Source: Cyclobacteriaceae bacterium
Lineage (GTDB): Bacteria > Bacteroidota > Bacteroidia > Cytophagales > Cyclobacteriaceae
Direction: 5' to 3'
Assembly (NCBI GenBank): GCA_026003355.1
Contig: BPHC01000003.1
Location: 165,093-229,092 of the forward strand
Length of the DNA stretch: 64,000 nucleotides
Part shown: one piece after another, positions 51,704 through 61,354 of the stretch
How the letters are laid out: every line of letters starts with the position of its first letter
Numbering within the stretch: position 1 is the first letter of the stretch
The notes under the pieces: generated by a model
Database searches by the model: none
The model's input: only the letters and a program-made list of their open reading frames with translations
Told to the model about the DNA's origin: nothing
Position numbers and translations under genes: made by a program

Positions 51704-53383
51704 TTATTTTATTTCGCTTTGCAGTTTCAGGAATGCTTCGTTATCGGGGTTAATGGCCAGGGCTTTTTGTATTTCCTTCCGGGCGCTGGCTTTATCGTTT
51801 TTCTCATACAGAAAAAGATAGCTTCGCCAGTAATAGGCCGACGCGAGCTTCGGGTCCATTTCGGTTACCTGCTGGTAGGTGGTCAGCGCCTGGTCGGTTT
51901 GGTACAGCAGGCGTTGGCAGTGGGCCAGATAAATAAGTACGTTGGCTTCGGGCCAGTTTTTCAGATAGTTTTCATATTCGGTTTTGGCCTGTTCGTACTG
52001 TTTGTTGAAGAAATAGGCATCGGCCAGGAATAACAAGGCATCCTGGTTGTTTGGGTAGGTTTTCAGGTAGAAGGTAAAGTCGGCAATGGCTTCGGGGTAG
52101 TTTTCGTTTTCAAACAGGCATGCACCGCGCCAGTAGTAGCTTTGCAGGTTATCGGGGTTTTGGGCAATGCAACGGCTAAAGTCTTCGGCCCCGGCCAGGT
52201 ATTTTTTAAGCTGATAATAGGTAAGGCCACGGTAGTAGTAAATGTCGGACTTTTTGGGGTCGTAGCGGGCAGCGAGGGTAAAGTCGGGTATGGCCTCGTT
52301 AAGTTTTTTAAGCAGTTTTTTGGAGTTGGCCCGGTAAAAGTAGGCATCGCTGTTGGCTGGGTCCAGTTCAATTGCGCGGGTGTAATCGAGTATGGCTTCC
52401 TCGAGCAGGGGTTCGTTTATTTTCCCTTCGGCATAACCTAGCGAGTACTTGCTGTGTCCGCGCCACAAAAATGCCTGGAAGTCGAGCGGGTTAAGCTGGA
52501 TAGACCTGGAGAACTCGGTAATGGCTTCCTGAAATTTCTGTTCATTGTACCGGTTCATGCCGGCTGAGTAGAACTGAAGGGCACGGTCGGCATCGGTGGC
52601 GGGCGTAACCTGGCTGGTGGTTGCTGCGGGAGAGGTTTTGGGAGCAAAGTAAAAATCGCCTCCGGTAAGCGAGGTGGTCTCCCAGGGTATTTGCTGGCCG
52701 GCCGACTTTTCGGTTACTTCGGTTCGTACTTTTTTAAATACCTGTTCTATGGTTAAGGCGGGGTCGTTAAGATATTTCAACAATATGCTGGTATACAGGC
52801 CGTTTGCGCTTTCGCCATCGCTGGCTACGCGGCCGGGGGCGGTGGCATAGGCAATAAGAGTTCCTTTGGGTGCATTCATCAAGGCCAGGCCGCTGCCGGC
52901 GGTGTTGCGCGACCAGCTGCGTTCAAAGGGGTTGTTGCGGCAGGCATCCAGGATGATGATGTTTACTTTGGAGGAGGCGGTTTCCATGTAAGCCAGCACG
53001 CGGTCGGCTGCCACGCAGTCAAACTCAATCTGTTCGGCAGCCTGCAGGTCGGCTTCTACGGGTATCATATAATTAAGGCCTTTGTGCTGAATGCCATGGC
53101 CGGCGTAGTAAAACAGGCCTACTTCATAATCGCGCAGTTTTAACCCAAACTCATTGATGGCTTTTTTCATTCCCGCAAGGGTTTGGTTTTCGTAGCGGAT
53201 AACCTCAAAGCCAACTGATTGCAGGGCAGTGGCCATAGCCCGGGCGTCATTTACGGGGTTTTTAAGGGCACCGCCGTGTTCGTAGGCTGAGTTGCCGATT
53301 ATCAGGGCGAGTCGTTTACCGGCAGGCTGGGCGGGCAAGTGGAATGAGGCCAGCAGAAGCAGGCATATAGCAGGAGGCCGCAT
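51704..53383 (-). CDS. caspase-family protease with TPR repeats
   Basis: A 559-residue exported protein: signal peptide (1-20), caspase p20-like domain at about 22-250 and about eight tetratricopeptide repeats from about 270 to the end. The catalytic pair is the histidine of FYYAGHGIQ and the cysteine of IILDACRNNPFERSW, both intact. KRLALIIGNSAYEHGGALKNP is the usual start. Repeats include AFLWRGHSKYSLGYAEG and IYYYRGLTYYQLKKYL. It should be an active periplasmic or surface peptidase with a protein-binding array. Upstream of dapF by 19 bases. Confidence 0.9.
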   Translation of the reverse strand: MRPPAICLLLLASFHLPAQPAGKRLALIIGNSAYEHGGALKNPVNDARAMATALQSVGFEVIRYENQTLAGMKKAINEFGLKLRDYEVGLFYYAGHGIQHKGLNYMIPVEADLQAAEQIEFDCVAADRVLAYMETASSKVNIIILDACRNNPFERSWSRNTAGSGLALMNAPKGTLIAYATAPGRVASDGESANGLYTSILLKYLNDPALTIEQVFKKVRTEVTEKSAGQQIPWETTSLTGGDFYFAPKTSPAATTSQVTPATDADRALQFYSAGMNRYNEQKFQEAITEFSRSIQLNPLDFQAFLWRGHSKYSLGYAEGKINEPLLEEAILDYTRAIELDPANSDAYFYRANSKKLLKKLNEAIPDFTLAARYDPKKSDIYYYRGLTYYQLKKYLAGAEDFSRCIAQNPDNLQSYYWRGACLFENENYPEAIADFTFYLKTYPNNQDALLFLADAYFFNKQYEQAKTEYENYLKNWPEANVLIYLAHCQRLLYQTDQALTTYQQVTEMDPKLASAYYWRSYLFLYEKNDKASARKEIQKALAINPDNEAFLKLQSEIK

Positions 53384-53425
53384 GGCAGGAGTTTACTTTC
53401 GATAAAAGTAAAAAAATTCTTCAGC

Positions 53426-53623
53426 TTAATCAACCTCTTCGAAGTCTATGTATTCGCCGGCTTTTTCTGTGGGTTTGGAGCGGGTGGTTTTGGTTTGGTG
53501 TATATGTATGCCACCGTCTTTTTCGTTGTAGCCCTGGCGGGCATGATAGAAGAACAGCCTGAAAATGCCGAGTTTGTGCAGTACATAAAAAACCAGTATC
53601 AGAACAAGCAGCAACCTGAGCAT
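53426..53623 (-). CDS. DUF4834 small membrane protein
   Basis: A 65-residue protein with an N-terminal membrane helix (LLLVLILVFYVLHKLGIF) and an acidic cytoplasmic or periplasmic tail ending GEYIDFEEVD, the pattern of the DUF4834 family of Bacteroidota. Function unknown. A TAACTTTG promoter element overlaps the stop of the upstream carB. Confidence 0.82.
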   Translation of the reverse strand: MLRLLLVLILVFYVLHKLGIFRLFFYHARQGYNEKDGGIHIHQTKTTRSKPTEKAGEYIDFEEVD

Positions 53624-53671
53624 AGCGGATTACACCTTAAACGGTTTATGGTTGAAAAAAATTTCCGAACA

Positions 53672-53679
53672 CAAAGTTA
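53672..53679 (-). promoter_or_regulatory. promoter -7 element for the DUF4834 gene
   Basis: The minus strand reads TAACTTTG (TAnnTTTG match), overlapping the carB stop codon and lying about 50 bases before the DUF4834 ATG. Confidence 0.45.
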
Positions 53680-56490
53680 ACGGCTAAGATACAGGTTTCT
53701 TTCGCTGTAGATTTTCAGAAAATAGTCGTCCATGAGGTCGTCAATAAAGTAAATGGCTTCGCCTGTTGACTTCATTTCCGGGCCAAGCTCTTTGTTTACC
53801 TCCGGAAACTTGTTAAACGAAAACACAGGTTCTTTAATGGCGTATCCCTTTCGCGCGGGTTTAAAGTCAAAATCCTTCACCTTGTTCACGCCCAGCATAA
53901 TTTTGGTGGCGTAGTTTACATAAGGTTCGTCATAGGCTTTGCAGATAAAGGGTACCGTACGCGATGCCCGGGGGTTGGCTTCTATTACATACACCCTGTC
54001 GTTTTTAATGGCAAACTGAATGTTTATTAAGCCTTTTACCTGCAGGGCCTGGGCAATTTTTATGGTATAATGTTCCATTTGCTTTATCACAAAGTCGCCC
54101 AGGTTGTAGGGAGGCAGTACGGCATACGAGTCGCCCGAATGAATGCCGGCCGGTTCGATGTGCTGCATTATGCCGATGATGTAAACATCCTGTCCATCGC
54201 TTATGGCATCGGCTTCGGCTTCTATGGCTCCGTCCAGGAAGTGGTCCAGCAGCACCTTGTTGTCGGGCAGGTGTTTCCAGATGTCGATAATATGCGATTC
54301 GAGTTCTTTTTCGTTTATAACAATCTTCATGCTTTGGCCGCCCAGCACATACGAGGGGCGCACCAGCAGCGGAAAGCCGATTTGCTTGGATACTTCGAGG
54401 GCCTCATCTGGATTGCGGGCTACGCCAAACTCGGGATAGGGTATGTTGAGGTCGCGTAGCAGGGACGAAAAGCGGCCACGGTCTTCGGCCAGGTCGAGCG
54501 AATCGAAAGAAGTGCCGATGATGGGGATATTGTATTTGTGCAGTTTTTCGGCCAGCTTCAGGGCGGTTTGTCCGCCCAGCTGTACGATTACGCCTTCGGG
54601 CTTTTCGTGCTGAATAATTTCGTAGAGGTGTTCCCAGAATACGGGTTCGAAGTAAAGTTTATCCGAGATGTCGAAGTCGGTTGAAACAGTTTCGGGATTG
54701 CAGTTTACCATAATGGTTTCAAAGCCGCATTCGCGTGCAGCCAGAACACCGTGCACGCACGAGTAGTCGAATTCAATACCCTGGCCAATGCGGTTGGGTC
54801 CCGATCCCAGCACCACCACCTTTCTGCGGGAAGAAGAAACCGATTCGTTTTCGGTGTCGAAGGTTGAATAATAATAAGGTGTGCGCGCTTCGAATTCGGC
54901 TGCGCAGGTATCGACCAGTTTATACACCCGGTTTATGCCCAGCCCGGTACGTTTTTTATACACTTCGCTTTCCAGGCAATGCAGCAGGTGGGCAATTTGC
55001 CGGTCGGCAAAACCTTTCTCTTTGGCTTTGCGCAGCAGGTCGGCGGGCACGGTGTCGAGGTCGTATTGTTCCAGTTCCTGTTCAATTTCTACCAGCTCTT
55101 CAATTTGTTTGAGGAACCATTTGTCGATTTTGGTGAGCTTGTGGATGGTTTTAAGCGGGATACCTATTTTGATGGCATCGTGAATATGGAAAATGCGGTT
55201 CCACGAGGGGTTGGCCAGGCTGTGTAGCAGTTCTTCCTGGTTGCGCAGCTCTTTGCCGTCAGCTCCCAGGCCGTTGCGCCTGATTTCGAGCGACTGGGCG
55301 GCTTTTTGCAGGGCCTCCTGAAAGTTGCGGCCTATGCCCATGGCTTCTCCTACCGATTTCATTTGCAGGCCCAGCGTGCGGTTGGCGCCTGCAAACTTGT
55401 CGAAATTCCAGCGCGGAATTTTTACAATTACATAATCCAGCGCGGGCTCGAAGTAGGCTGTTGTGGTGCCGGTAATGGCGTTTTTGAGTTCATCGAGATT
55501 GTAGCCAATGGCCAGTTTGGCCGCCACTTTGGCGATGGGATAACCGGTAGCTTTTGAGGCCAGCGCGGACGATCTTGACACGCGCGGGTTTATTTCCACA
55601 CCTACTATCTCATCGGTTTCGGGGTTTACCGCAAACTGCACGTTACAGCCGCCGGCAAAACGCCCTATACCATTAATCATTTTAATAGCCAGGTCGCGCA
55701 TGCGCTGATACACGGTGTCGGGCAGGGTCATGGCCGGTGCCACGGTTATGGAGTCACCGGTGTGTATGCCCATGGGGTCGAAGTTTTCGATGGAGCAGAT
55801 AATAATTACGTTGCCTGCGTTGTCGCGCAGGAGTTCCAGCTCGTATTCTTTCCAGCCCACAATGCTCTGTTCCACCAGCACTTCGTGAATGGGCGAGGCG
55901 TGCAGGCCGCGGTTCAGGGCCTCGTCAAAATCTTCGGGTTTATTTACAAACCCGCCGCCGGTGCCGCCCAGGGTAAACGATGGGCGGATAACCAGAGGAA
56001 AGCCTATTTGCTGGGCTATTTCTTTTCCCTGCAGAAACGAGGTGGCTATTGCGCCCCTGCATACGCTTACGCCCAGCTCGAGCATTTTAAGCCTGAATTT
56101 CTCGCGGTCTTCGGTGGTTTCAATGGCGTTGATGTCCACGCCTATAATGCGCACTCCGTAGTGCTGCCAAATGCCTGCTTTTTCGCACTCAATGCACAGG
56201 TTAAGCGCTGTTTGGCCGCCCATGGTGGGCAGCACGGCATCGATGTGGTGCTTTTCCAGAATTTCCCTGATCGACTTTTTGGTAAGCGGCCGCAGGTACA
56301 CGTGGTCGGCTGTTACCTTGTCGGTCATGATGGTGGCGGGATTGGAATTGATGAGCACCACTTCAATACCTTCTTCGCGCAACGATCGCGCGGCCTGCGA
56401 ACCGGAATAGTCAAATTCGCAGGCCTGGCCTATAATAATGGGGCCGCTGCCGATAATCAGTACGGAGCGGATGCTTCTGTCTCGGGGCAT
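53677..56490 (-). CDS. carB: carbamoyl-phosphate synthase large subunit, without MGS domain
   Basis: 937 residues from the ATG at 56490 (MPRDRSIRSVLIIGSGPIII); the track start at 56595 lies inside the terminator of the next gene and before a TATTTTTG promoter element. Two ATP-grasp halves are present: the first from residue 1 (IIIGQACEFDYSGSQAARSL) and the second from about 560 (VVLGSGPNRIGQGIEFDYSC). It ends after YFLKIYSERNLYLSR, so the C-terminal methylglyoxal-synthase-like regulatory domain of the usual 1070-residue CarB is missing. It makes carbamoyl phosphate for arginine and pyrimidines; carA is not in the window. Confidence 0.93.
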   Translation of the reverse strand: MPRDRSIRSVLIIGSGPIIIGQACEFDYSGSQAARSLREEGIEVVLINSNPATIMTDKVTADHVYLRPLTKKSIREILEKHHIDAVLPTMGGQTALNLCIECEKAGIWQHYGVRIIGVDINAIETTEDREKFRLKMLELGVSVCRGAIATSFLQGKEIAQQIGFPLVIRPSFTLGGTGGGFVNKPEDFDEALNRGLHASPIHEVLVEQSIVGWKEYELELLRDNAGNVIIICSIENFDPMGIHTGDSITVAPAMTLPDTVYQRMRDLAIKMINGIGRFAGGCNVQFAVNPETDEIVGVEINPRVSRSSALASKATGYPIAKVAAKLAIGYNLDELKNAITGTTTAYFEPALDYVIVKIPRWNFDKFAGANRTLGLQMKSVGEAMGIGRNFQEALQKAAQSLEIRRNGLGADGKELRNQEELLHSLANPSWNRIFHIHDAIKIGIPLKTIHKLTKIDKWFLKQIEELVEIEQELEQYDLDTVPADLLRKAKEKGFADRQIAHLLHCLESEVYKKRTGLGINRVYKLVDTCAAEFEARTPYYYSTFDTENESVSSSRRKVVVLGSGPNRIGQGIEFDYSCVHGVLAARECGFETIMVNCNPETVSTDFDISDKLYFEPVFWEHLYEIIQHEKPEGVIVQLGGQTALKLAEKLHKYNIPIIGTSFDSLDLAEDRGRFSSLLRDLNIPYPEFGVARNPDEALEVSKQIGFPLLVRPSYVLGGQSMKIVINEKELESHIIDIWKHLPDNKVLLDHFLDGAIEAEADAISDGQDVYIIGIMQHIEPAGIHSGDSYAVLPPYNLGDFVIKQMEHYTIKIAQALQVKGLINIQFAIKNDRVYVIEANPRASRTVPFICKAYDEPYVNYATKIMLGVNKVKDFDFKPARKGYAIKEPVFSFNKFPEVNKELGPEMKSTGEAIYFIDDLMDDYFLKIYSERNLYLSR

Positions 56491-56519
56491 TGTACGGGTT
56501 GTGGTTGGATAAAATTGGG

Positions 56520-56527
56520 CAAAAATA
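56520..56527 (-). promoter_or_regulatory. promoter -7 element of carB
   Basis: The minus strand reads TATTTTTG (TAnnTTTG match), about 30 bases before the carB ATG at 56490; this position decides the start against the longer track ORF. Confidence 0.5.
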
Positions 56528-56560
56528 AAAAGGAATGCCGGCAACCCTGACCAGAATGAT

Positions 56561-56588
56561 AAAAAAAACCGCCTGCACTGCAGGCGGT
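56561..56588 (-). terminator. terminator of the metalloprotease gene
   Basis: On the minus strand ACCGCCTGC and GCAGGCGGT pair over 9 bases around a 3-base loop and are followed by eight T residues: a strong factor-independent terminator 30 bases after the stop at 56618. Confidence 0.88.
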
Positions 56589-56617
56589 TGGGCATGCAAT
56601 CGATGGATTTGAGTTGT

Positions 56618-59600
56618 TTAGTCTGTTTTCAAAACCTTTCGCGTTACGGTGCGTCCGTTCAGGTTTATTTTTATCAGGTAGAGTCCTGGTGCCAGGTGGC
56701 CGGCTTCGACCGTAAGGGGCTGTTGCGCAGTTGCCTGGCCCTGAACCCGCAGCACGCGTTGACCTTTTAGGTTAAGGAAGTCGGCCTGAATCCGGCCGCT
56801 TTCTTCGGTACTTATCTGCAACTTGTTGCTGAAAGGTGAGGGATATACCTGAATGCCGCCTGAAAGGTATTCTTCGAGCGCGGTGATGGGGTCCTGAATA
56901 TAGAGGTTATCTATGGCCCAGCCCCAGGCGTTGATGAGCGAATCGGCATAGAGGCGGAAGCGGATAAGCACGGTTTCGCCTGCGCTGAAGTTGCCGTTGC
57001 CGGTAAGGTTAATTAACCGGGTACGGAAGGCCGTTGGTGTGGGGGCATTTCCGGTGTTGTAGGCGCTTAGCCACGGGGTGGCCCCGCGCGCGTTGTAGCC
57101 ATCTGCAAAGCGTTGCCAGGTAAGACCGCCGTCTTTCGAACCCTCGACTATTACATAGTCTTTAAATCCTGCACTGCCAAAAGGTATTCCTGCGGGCGAG
57201 GGCTCAATTACAGCTATCTCGTCAAAGCGCATAACAGAATTAGCCGCTGAAATGGTAACGGGCTTAAGCAGCGTAAAGGTGTAGTTGGAAAATTTATCCA
57301 GGCCAAATCCGTTGGGATAGGGATGTTCGGAGTGGATGGCCCCGTTTGAAAAGCCTGCGGGTTGCGATATAGTAAAAAAGTTACCTGCAAAATCGGTTAC
57401 CGTGCCGTTAAAGTTGTTGGCATAGGTAGTTACCGGTGTGCCAAAATTTACTATCGGAACCCTGAAAAATCCTGTGGCGGGCATGTAGCCGGTGTTGCCG
57501 GCGCTGTCGGTGGCCGCGAACCGGTATTCCAGCAGGTCGCCGGGGTTGAGGGCATTAAGGCCGGTTAGCGACAGCAGGTATAACGTTTGCGGCGGATTTA
57601 CATTAAAGGACTCTTCAACAAGGGGGCCGTTGTTTACCTTGTATTCCAGCTTTAGTGCGGCAATTCCGCTGGCATCGCGCACGCCAACGGCAAGGGCCAG
57701 CACATCTTCATCGTCTTTCAGGTAGTCGGTATGGTTGTGGGCAAACACGGGTGGGGTATCGTCAATCTGAATTTTAAGATTATCAATGCACCAGCCCCAT
57801 CCTGCCGCAAACGGGTCGCTGAACAGCCGGAAACGGAACACCACTTCTTCGCCCGGAGTAAAAGTATCCAACAGGTTGATGGTGCGTGTGCGGAACAGCG
57901 AGGGGTCGCCGGTTGCGGTTGAGTTGTTTCCGCTAATAGCGCTGTTGTAGCGCGTTAGCCAGGGGGAATAATCGCGGGCATCGTAGCCGGGTGCCACCGG
58001 AATCCAGGTCTGGCCTCCATCGCGGCTACCTTCCACCACCACATAGTCCCAGAAGTCTTCATCACCAAATACCGATCCGGGTTCACCGGGTTCTACCAAA
58101 ACAATTTCATCAAACTTCAAGGTGGCTTCTTCGGCCTTTATGCGAATGGGTATGCGCAGCTGATAAATGTAGCTGTACTGCTGCCCCGGAAAAGTGTTGC
58201 CTTCGGGGTAGGGGTGTTCGCTGTGTATGGCTGGATTGGTAAAGCCCGTGGGCTGTGTTATGCTAAAGCCGTTGCCAAAGAAATCGGAGGTGGGTGTATT
58301 AAAGTTGTTGAAGTAAGCATCTTGCGTAGGGGCAAGGCCAATAACGTTAAGGGTAAAGAAGCCCGAAGCGGGCAAGGTGCCGATGTTGCTGTTAGAAGAG
58401 TTATCAGTAGCCACTATGCGATAGCTTAGCACATCGCCATCGTTCAAACCGGCACCCAGGTTAATGGTGGCGTGGTACACAGAGTCTTCTCCCGGGCTTT
58501 GCAGCACAAAATTTACGGGGCTTTGGTTTATGCCGTTAATTTGATATTCCAACACGGCCGAGGCGATGCCAATGTTATCGGTTATGCGGGCATCTACCAA
58601 CAGCTCGGTATCGTTGGGCGTAAGGAAGGGACGCGGACTGTGGGTAATGATGGGAGCGCGCGTGTCGGGGCCTGCTTCAAATACATGCAGGGCCTGCAGT
58701 TCGGTATTTTGCTTGCGGACAAACTTTCCGGGATTTACAAACTGCCGGTTGTTGTTGTCGTTCACGCTTATAAAATACCCGTAAGTGGTTGTGGTTCCGG
58801 TAGAGGGGATGTTGGCCGTAAACTCATGTGGGCTGCCGGTAGGGGTCATGGCAACTTCGGTAAAGGTGGTGCCATCGGTAGTGTAATTCAATTTAACCGA
58901 AGCGGCCTGGTATCCGTTATCGGCCTGGATGGTAACGGTTATGGGATAGGGTCCGGACACATTTTCGGTGTTGGGCAGTGGCGTGTGCCCGATGAATACA
59001 TTTTCCCAACCCAGGTCTTTCAGCATGTTCCAGGCCACACCCGGATTATACTGGCGCTCCTGCGGGGCAATGAAGGGTGTCATCAGGGCATTGGGTGTTC
59101 CGTTAAATGTGGTTTCATCAAGGTGGCTTATGCTGGAGCCGCTGTTGAACTCGGAGGGGGCATACAACCGGGGCCTGGAGGAGTTGGGTGACTGGAAAAA
59201 CAGGTTGTTGCCGGTTAACTGTGTGGCCAGCTGGGTAGAAGGCGAGGCAAACGAACGGATAAGGTTCTGGGCAGAATTGTTTTCGATAGGCACATCGTAG
59301 ATAATGGGAACACCTGTACCCTGAACGCCCACTTCGCCCTGACCGGATGCGGTGAGCACCTTAAAAGAACCTGAAAATCCCAGGCCATGACCAATTTCGT
59401 GCAGCACCACAGTGGCCAGATCGAATGTGTTTGAAGGGGGTGTTGTGTTGGGGTCCAGGTGCCAGTTGGCGTTGGCGTTAAACTGGGTGAAAATTTCAGG
59501 GTTGGAGCCGTTCAGGTTTTTGCCACTCATTTTTTCGGCCAGCGCAACCGGATAAAAGACGTTAAGCTTTTGTGCGCCTGCAAAGTTGGCATAGGCGCCT

Positions 59601-59950
59601 GTGTACAGGGCCCCGCCCAGCACACCTCCAGACAGGGGCACCCAGTAGGCATCGATGGTTATGGTTTGGGAAGTTTGAAGGAGCGAGGCCCAGATATCGA
59701 CTGCATACTGAAAGGCGGCCTGCGCCTGAGGGGTAAAGCCGTTATAGTTTACCACAATGTTGGCCGTTTTGGTGCGCGCCCCGTTCTTCCAGCGCACATA
59801 TTCGCCCGGAGGAGGAATGTAATGCAGGTGATTTTCGGTGTGGGCGTAGCAAATGGTGCCCTCGTTTATGCGAATACCCATGGGTTTCTGGGCAAGGGCG
59901 GTTGCAGACACCAGCAGCCCGGCAAAAAGCCAACCGTAAAAACTTTTCAT
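56618..59950 (-). CDS. large T9SS-exported metalloprotease-like protein
   Basis: An 1110-residue secreted protein: signal peptide (1-20), a zinc-peptidase domain at about 60-330 with HEIGHGLGFSG near 187 (HExxHxxG, but no third His or Asp at the metzincin position), Ig-like linkers, then two homologous jelly-roll modules of about 170 residues near 545 and 855 (each with IHSEHPYP, FDEI, DYVVVEGS or DYVIVEGS, and AWGW or GWGWCIDNL). The C-terminal type IX sorting domain (about 1020-1110, GGIQVYPSPFSNKLQIS) directs surface export through the Por system. Substrates unknown. Confidence 0.85.
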   Translation of the reverse strand: MKSFYGWLFAGLLVSATALAQKPMGIRINEGTICYAHTENHLHYIPPPGEYVRWKNGARTKTANIVVNYNGFTPQAQAAFQYAVDIWASLLQTSQTITIDAYWVPLSGGVLGGALYTGAYANFAGAQKLNVFYPVALAEKMSGKNLNGSNPEIFTQFNANANWHLDPNTTPPSNTFDLATVVLHEIGHGLGFSGSFKVLTASGQGEVGVQGTGVPIIYDVPIENNSAQNLIRSFASPSTQLATQLTGNNLFFQSPNSSRPRLYAPSEFNSGSSISHLDETTFNGTPNALMTPFIAPQERQYNPGVAWNMLKDLGWENVFIGHTPLPNTENVSGPYPITVTIQADNGYQAASVKLNYTTDGTTFTEVAMTPTGSPHEFTANIPSTGTTTTYGYFISVNDNNNRQFVNPGKFVRKQNTELQALHVFEAGPDTRAPIITHSPRPFLTPNDTELLVDARITDNIGIASAVLEYQINGINQSPVNFVLQSPGEDSVYHATINLGAGLNDGDVLSYRIVATDNSSNSNIGTLPASGFFTLNVIGLAPTQDAYFNNFNTPTSDFFGNGFSITQPTGFTNPAIHSEHPYPEGNTFPGQQYSYIYQLRIPIRIKAEEATLKFDEIVLVEPGEPGSVFGDEDFWDYVVVEGSRDGGQTWIPVAPGYDARDYSPWLTRYNSAISGNNSTATGDPSLFRTRTINLLDTFTPGEEVVFRFRLFSDPFAAGWGWCIDNLKIQIDDTPPVFAHNHTDYLKDDEDVLALAVGVRDASGIAALKLEYKVNNGPLVEESFNVNPPQTLYLLSLTGLNALNPGDLLEYRFAATDSAGNTGYMPATGFFRVPIVNFGTPVTTYANNFNGTVTDFAGNFFTISQPAGFSNGAIHSEHPYPNGFGLDKFSNYTFTLLKPVTISAANSVMRFDEIAVIEPSPAGIPFGSAGFKDYVIVEGSKDGGLTWQRFADGYNARGATPWLSAYNTGNAPTPTAFRTRLINLTGNGNFSAGETVLIRFRLYADSLINAWGWAIDNLYIQDPITALEEYLSGGIQVYPSPFSNKLQISTEESGRIQADFLNLKGQRVLRVQGQATAQQPLTVEAGHLAPGLYLIKINLNGRTVTRKVLKTD

Positions 59951-60016
59951 ACAAAATCGTTTAACCGTATTGCAAAGGTGAAGTTATCAACTTTCTGATA
60001 AATGCCGAAAGCGGGT

Positions 60017-61348
60017 TTAAAGATAACCTCTGGCTTTGAGTTCCAGATATTTGTTAATGGTGTTAACGGTTAACTTTTCCGGCGGGGTTAGGAGGGCATG
60101 TATGCCGTTTTGCTGCAGGCTTTTAACAATTAACTTTTTATCGAGGGCAAATTTTTCTGCAACGCCTTTGTGATAGATGTCGCGCAGGGTTAATGCCTGT
60201 CGGTTTAACAGGCTGTTCAGCTCGGTATTTTCAAAAAAGATGACAACCAGCAGGTGGAAGCGGGCCATGGCGCGCAAAAAAGGTAACTGCCGCTCCATGC
60301 CATACACCGATTCGAAGTTGGTAAAGAGCAGCAACAGGCTGCGCTGGTTTATTTTGGCGCGCACCTGGCTGTACACGGCCGAGAAGTCGGCTTCGCGGAA
60401 ACCGGTTTTCTGGTTGTAGAGCACTTCCAGAATGGTGGCCATTTGCCGGTTGCTGCGGGCAGCGGGTAAAAAAGTGTTTACCTTATCCTGAAAGGTAAGC
60501 AGGCCGGCTTTATCTGATTTGAGCAGGGCGATGTTGCTTAATACCAGGCTGGCGTTGATGGCATAGTCCAGCAGGGTCATGCCATTGAAGGGCATTTCCA
60601 TAACCCTGCTTTTGTCAATCAAAGAGTAAACGTTTTGCGAGCGTTCGTCCTGGTACTGGTTAACCATAAGGTGCGCTTTACGCGCTGTGGCCTTCCAGTT
60701 TATGGTGCGCACGTCATCGCCGGCCACATATTCCTTTATCAGCTCGAACTCGCGGTTGTGCCCCAGGCGCCTTATTTTCTTTATGCCGGCTTCGCTAAGG
60801 CGGTTAGATATGGCCATGAGCTCATAGCGGCGCATTTGCAGAAACGCCGGATAAACCGGAACCATTTGGGCAGCCGGTATGGCATATCTGCGGATGCCGA
60901 GCTTTAACGGAGTGGAAACAAAAACAAGCAGGTTGCCAAAGTGGTATTCTCCGCGCCTTACCGGCCGCAGGGTGTAGGTAATTTGCTGTGCCGCCCCTGC
61001 GCTGAGAGCCAGTTTAAACTGCAGGTTGCGGAGCTGAAACTGCGGGGGCGCCTCGTCAATAACCGTAGCCTGAATGCGGAACGGATAGGCATTTTTTAGG
61101 TGTACCAATACGGGGTTGTCGTCACCGTTGGAGAGTTTTTCGGCAACCTGCCTGCGGGCATCTATTCCTTTTTTAAACCGGAACAGCAGCAGGATATCGG
61201 TAAACACAAATGCCAGCATAGCAAAAAAAAATACCTGAGCCGGCAGCAACAGTACCGGCAGGGAATAGGCCAGAATAAACAGAAGCACCGCTGTGCCGGC
61301 CAGGATAAACACGCGGTTATGCGGAAAAAAATTTGTAAGCCACGCCAT
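60017..61348 (-). CDS. DUF58 domain protein
   Basis: A 443-residue membrane protein: two N-terminal membrane segments (VFILAGTAVLLFILAYS, VFFFAMLAFVFTDIL), a periplasmic or cytoplasmic beta-rich part, and the DUF58 signature IRRLGHNREFELIKEYVAGD with DVRTINWKATARKAHLMVNQ. The rest (LLLLFTNFESVYGMERQLPF) is a vWA-like fold. It starts 6 bases after the MoxR gene and is the third member of the DUF4350-MoxR-DUF58 cluster, thought to act in envelope protein assembly or stress. Confidence 0.88.
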   Translation of the reverse strand: MAWLTNFFPHNRVFILAGTAVLLFILAYSLPVLLLPAQVFFFAMLAFVFTDILLLFRFKKGIDARRQVAEKLSNGDDNPVLVHLKNAYPFRIQATVIDEAPPQFQLRNLQFKLALSAGAAQQITYTLRPVRRGEYHFGNLLVFVSTPLKLGIRRYAIPAAQMVPVYPAFLQMRRYELMAISNRLSEAGIKKIRRLGHNREFELIKEYVAGDDVRTINWKATARKAHLMVNQYQDERSQNVYSLIDKSRVMEMPFNGMTLLDYAINASLVLSNIALLKSDKAGLLTFQDKVNTFLPAARSNRQMATILEVLYNQKTGFREADFSAVYSQVRAKINQRSLLLLFTNFESVYGMERQLPFLRAMARFHLLVVIFFENTELNSLLNRQALTLRDIYHKGVAEKFALDKKLIVKSLQQNGIHALLTPPEKLTVNTINKYLELKARGYL

Positions 61349-61354
61349 ACCAGG

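Noticed and set aside
53677-56595. carB start at 56595
   Set aside because: The extra 35 codons pass through a strong terminator and precede the promoter element; the ATG at 56490 matches known CarB starts.
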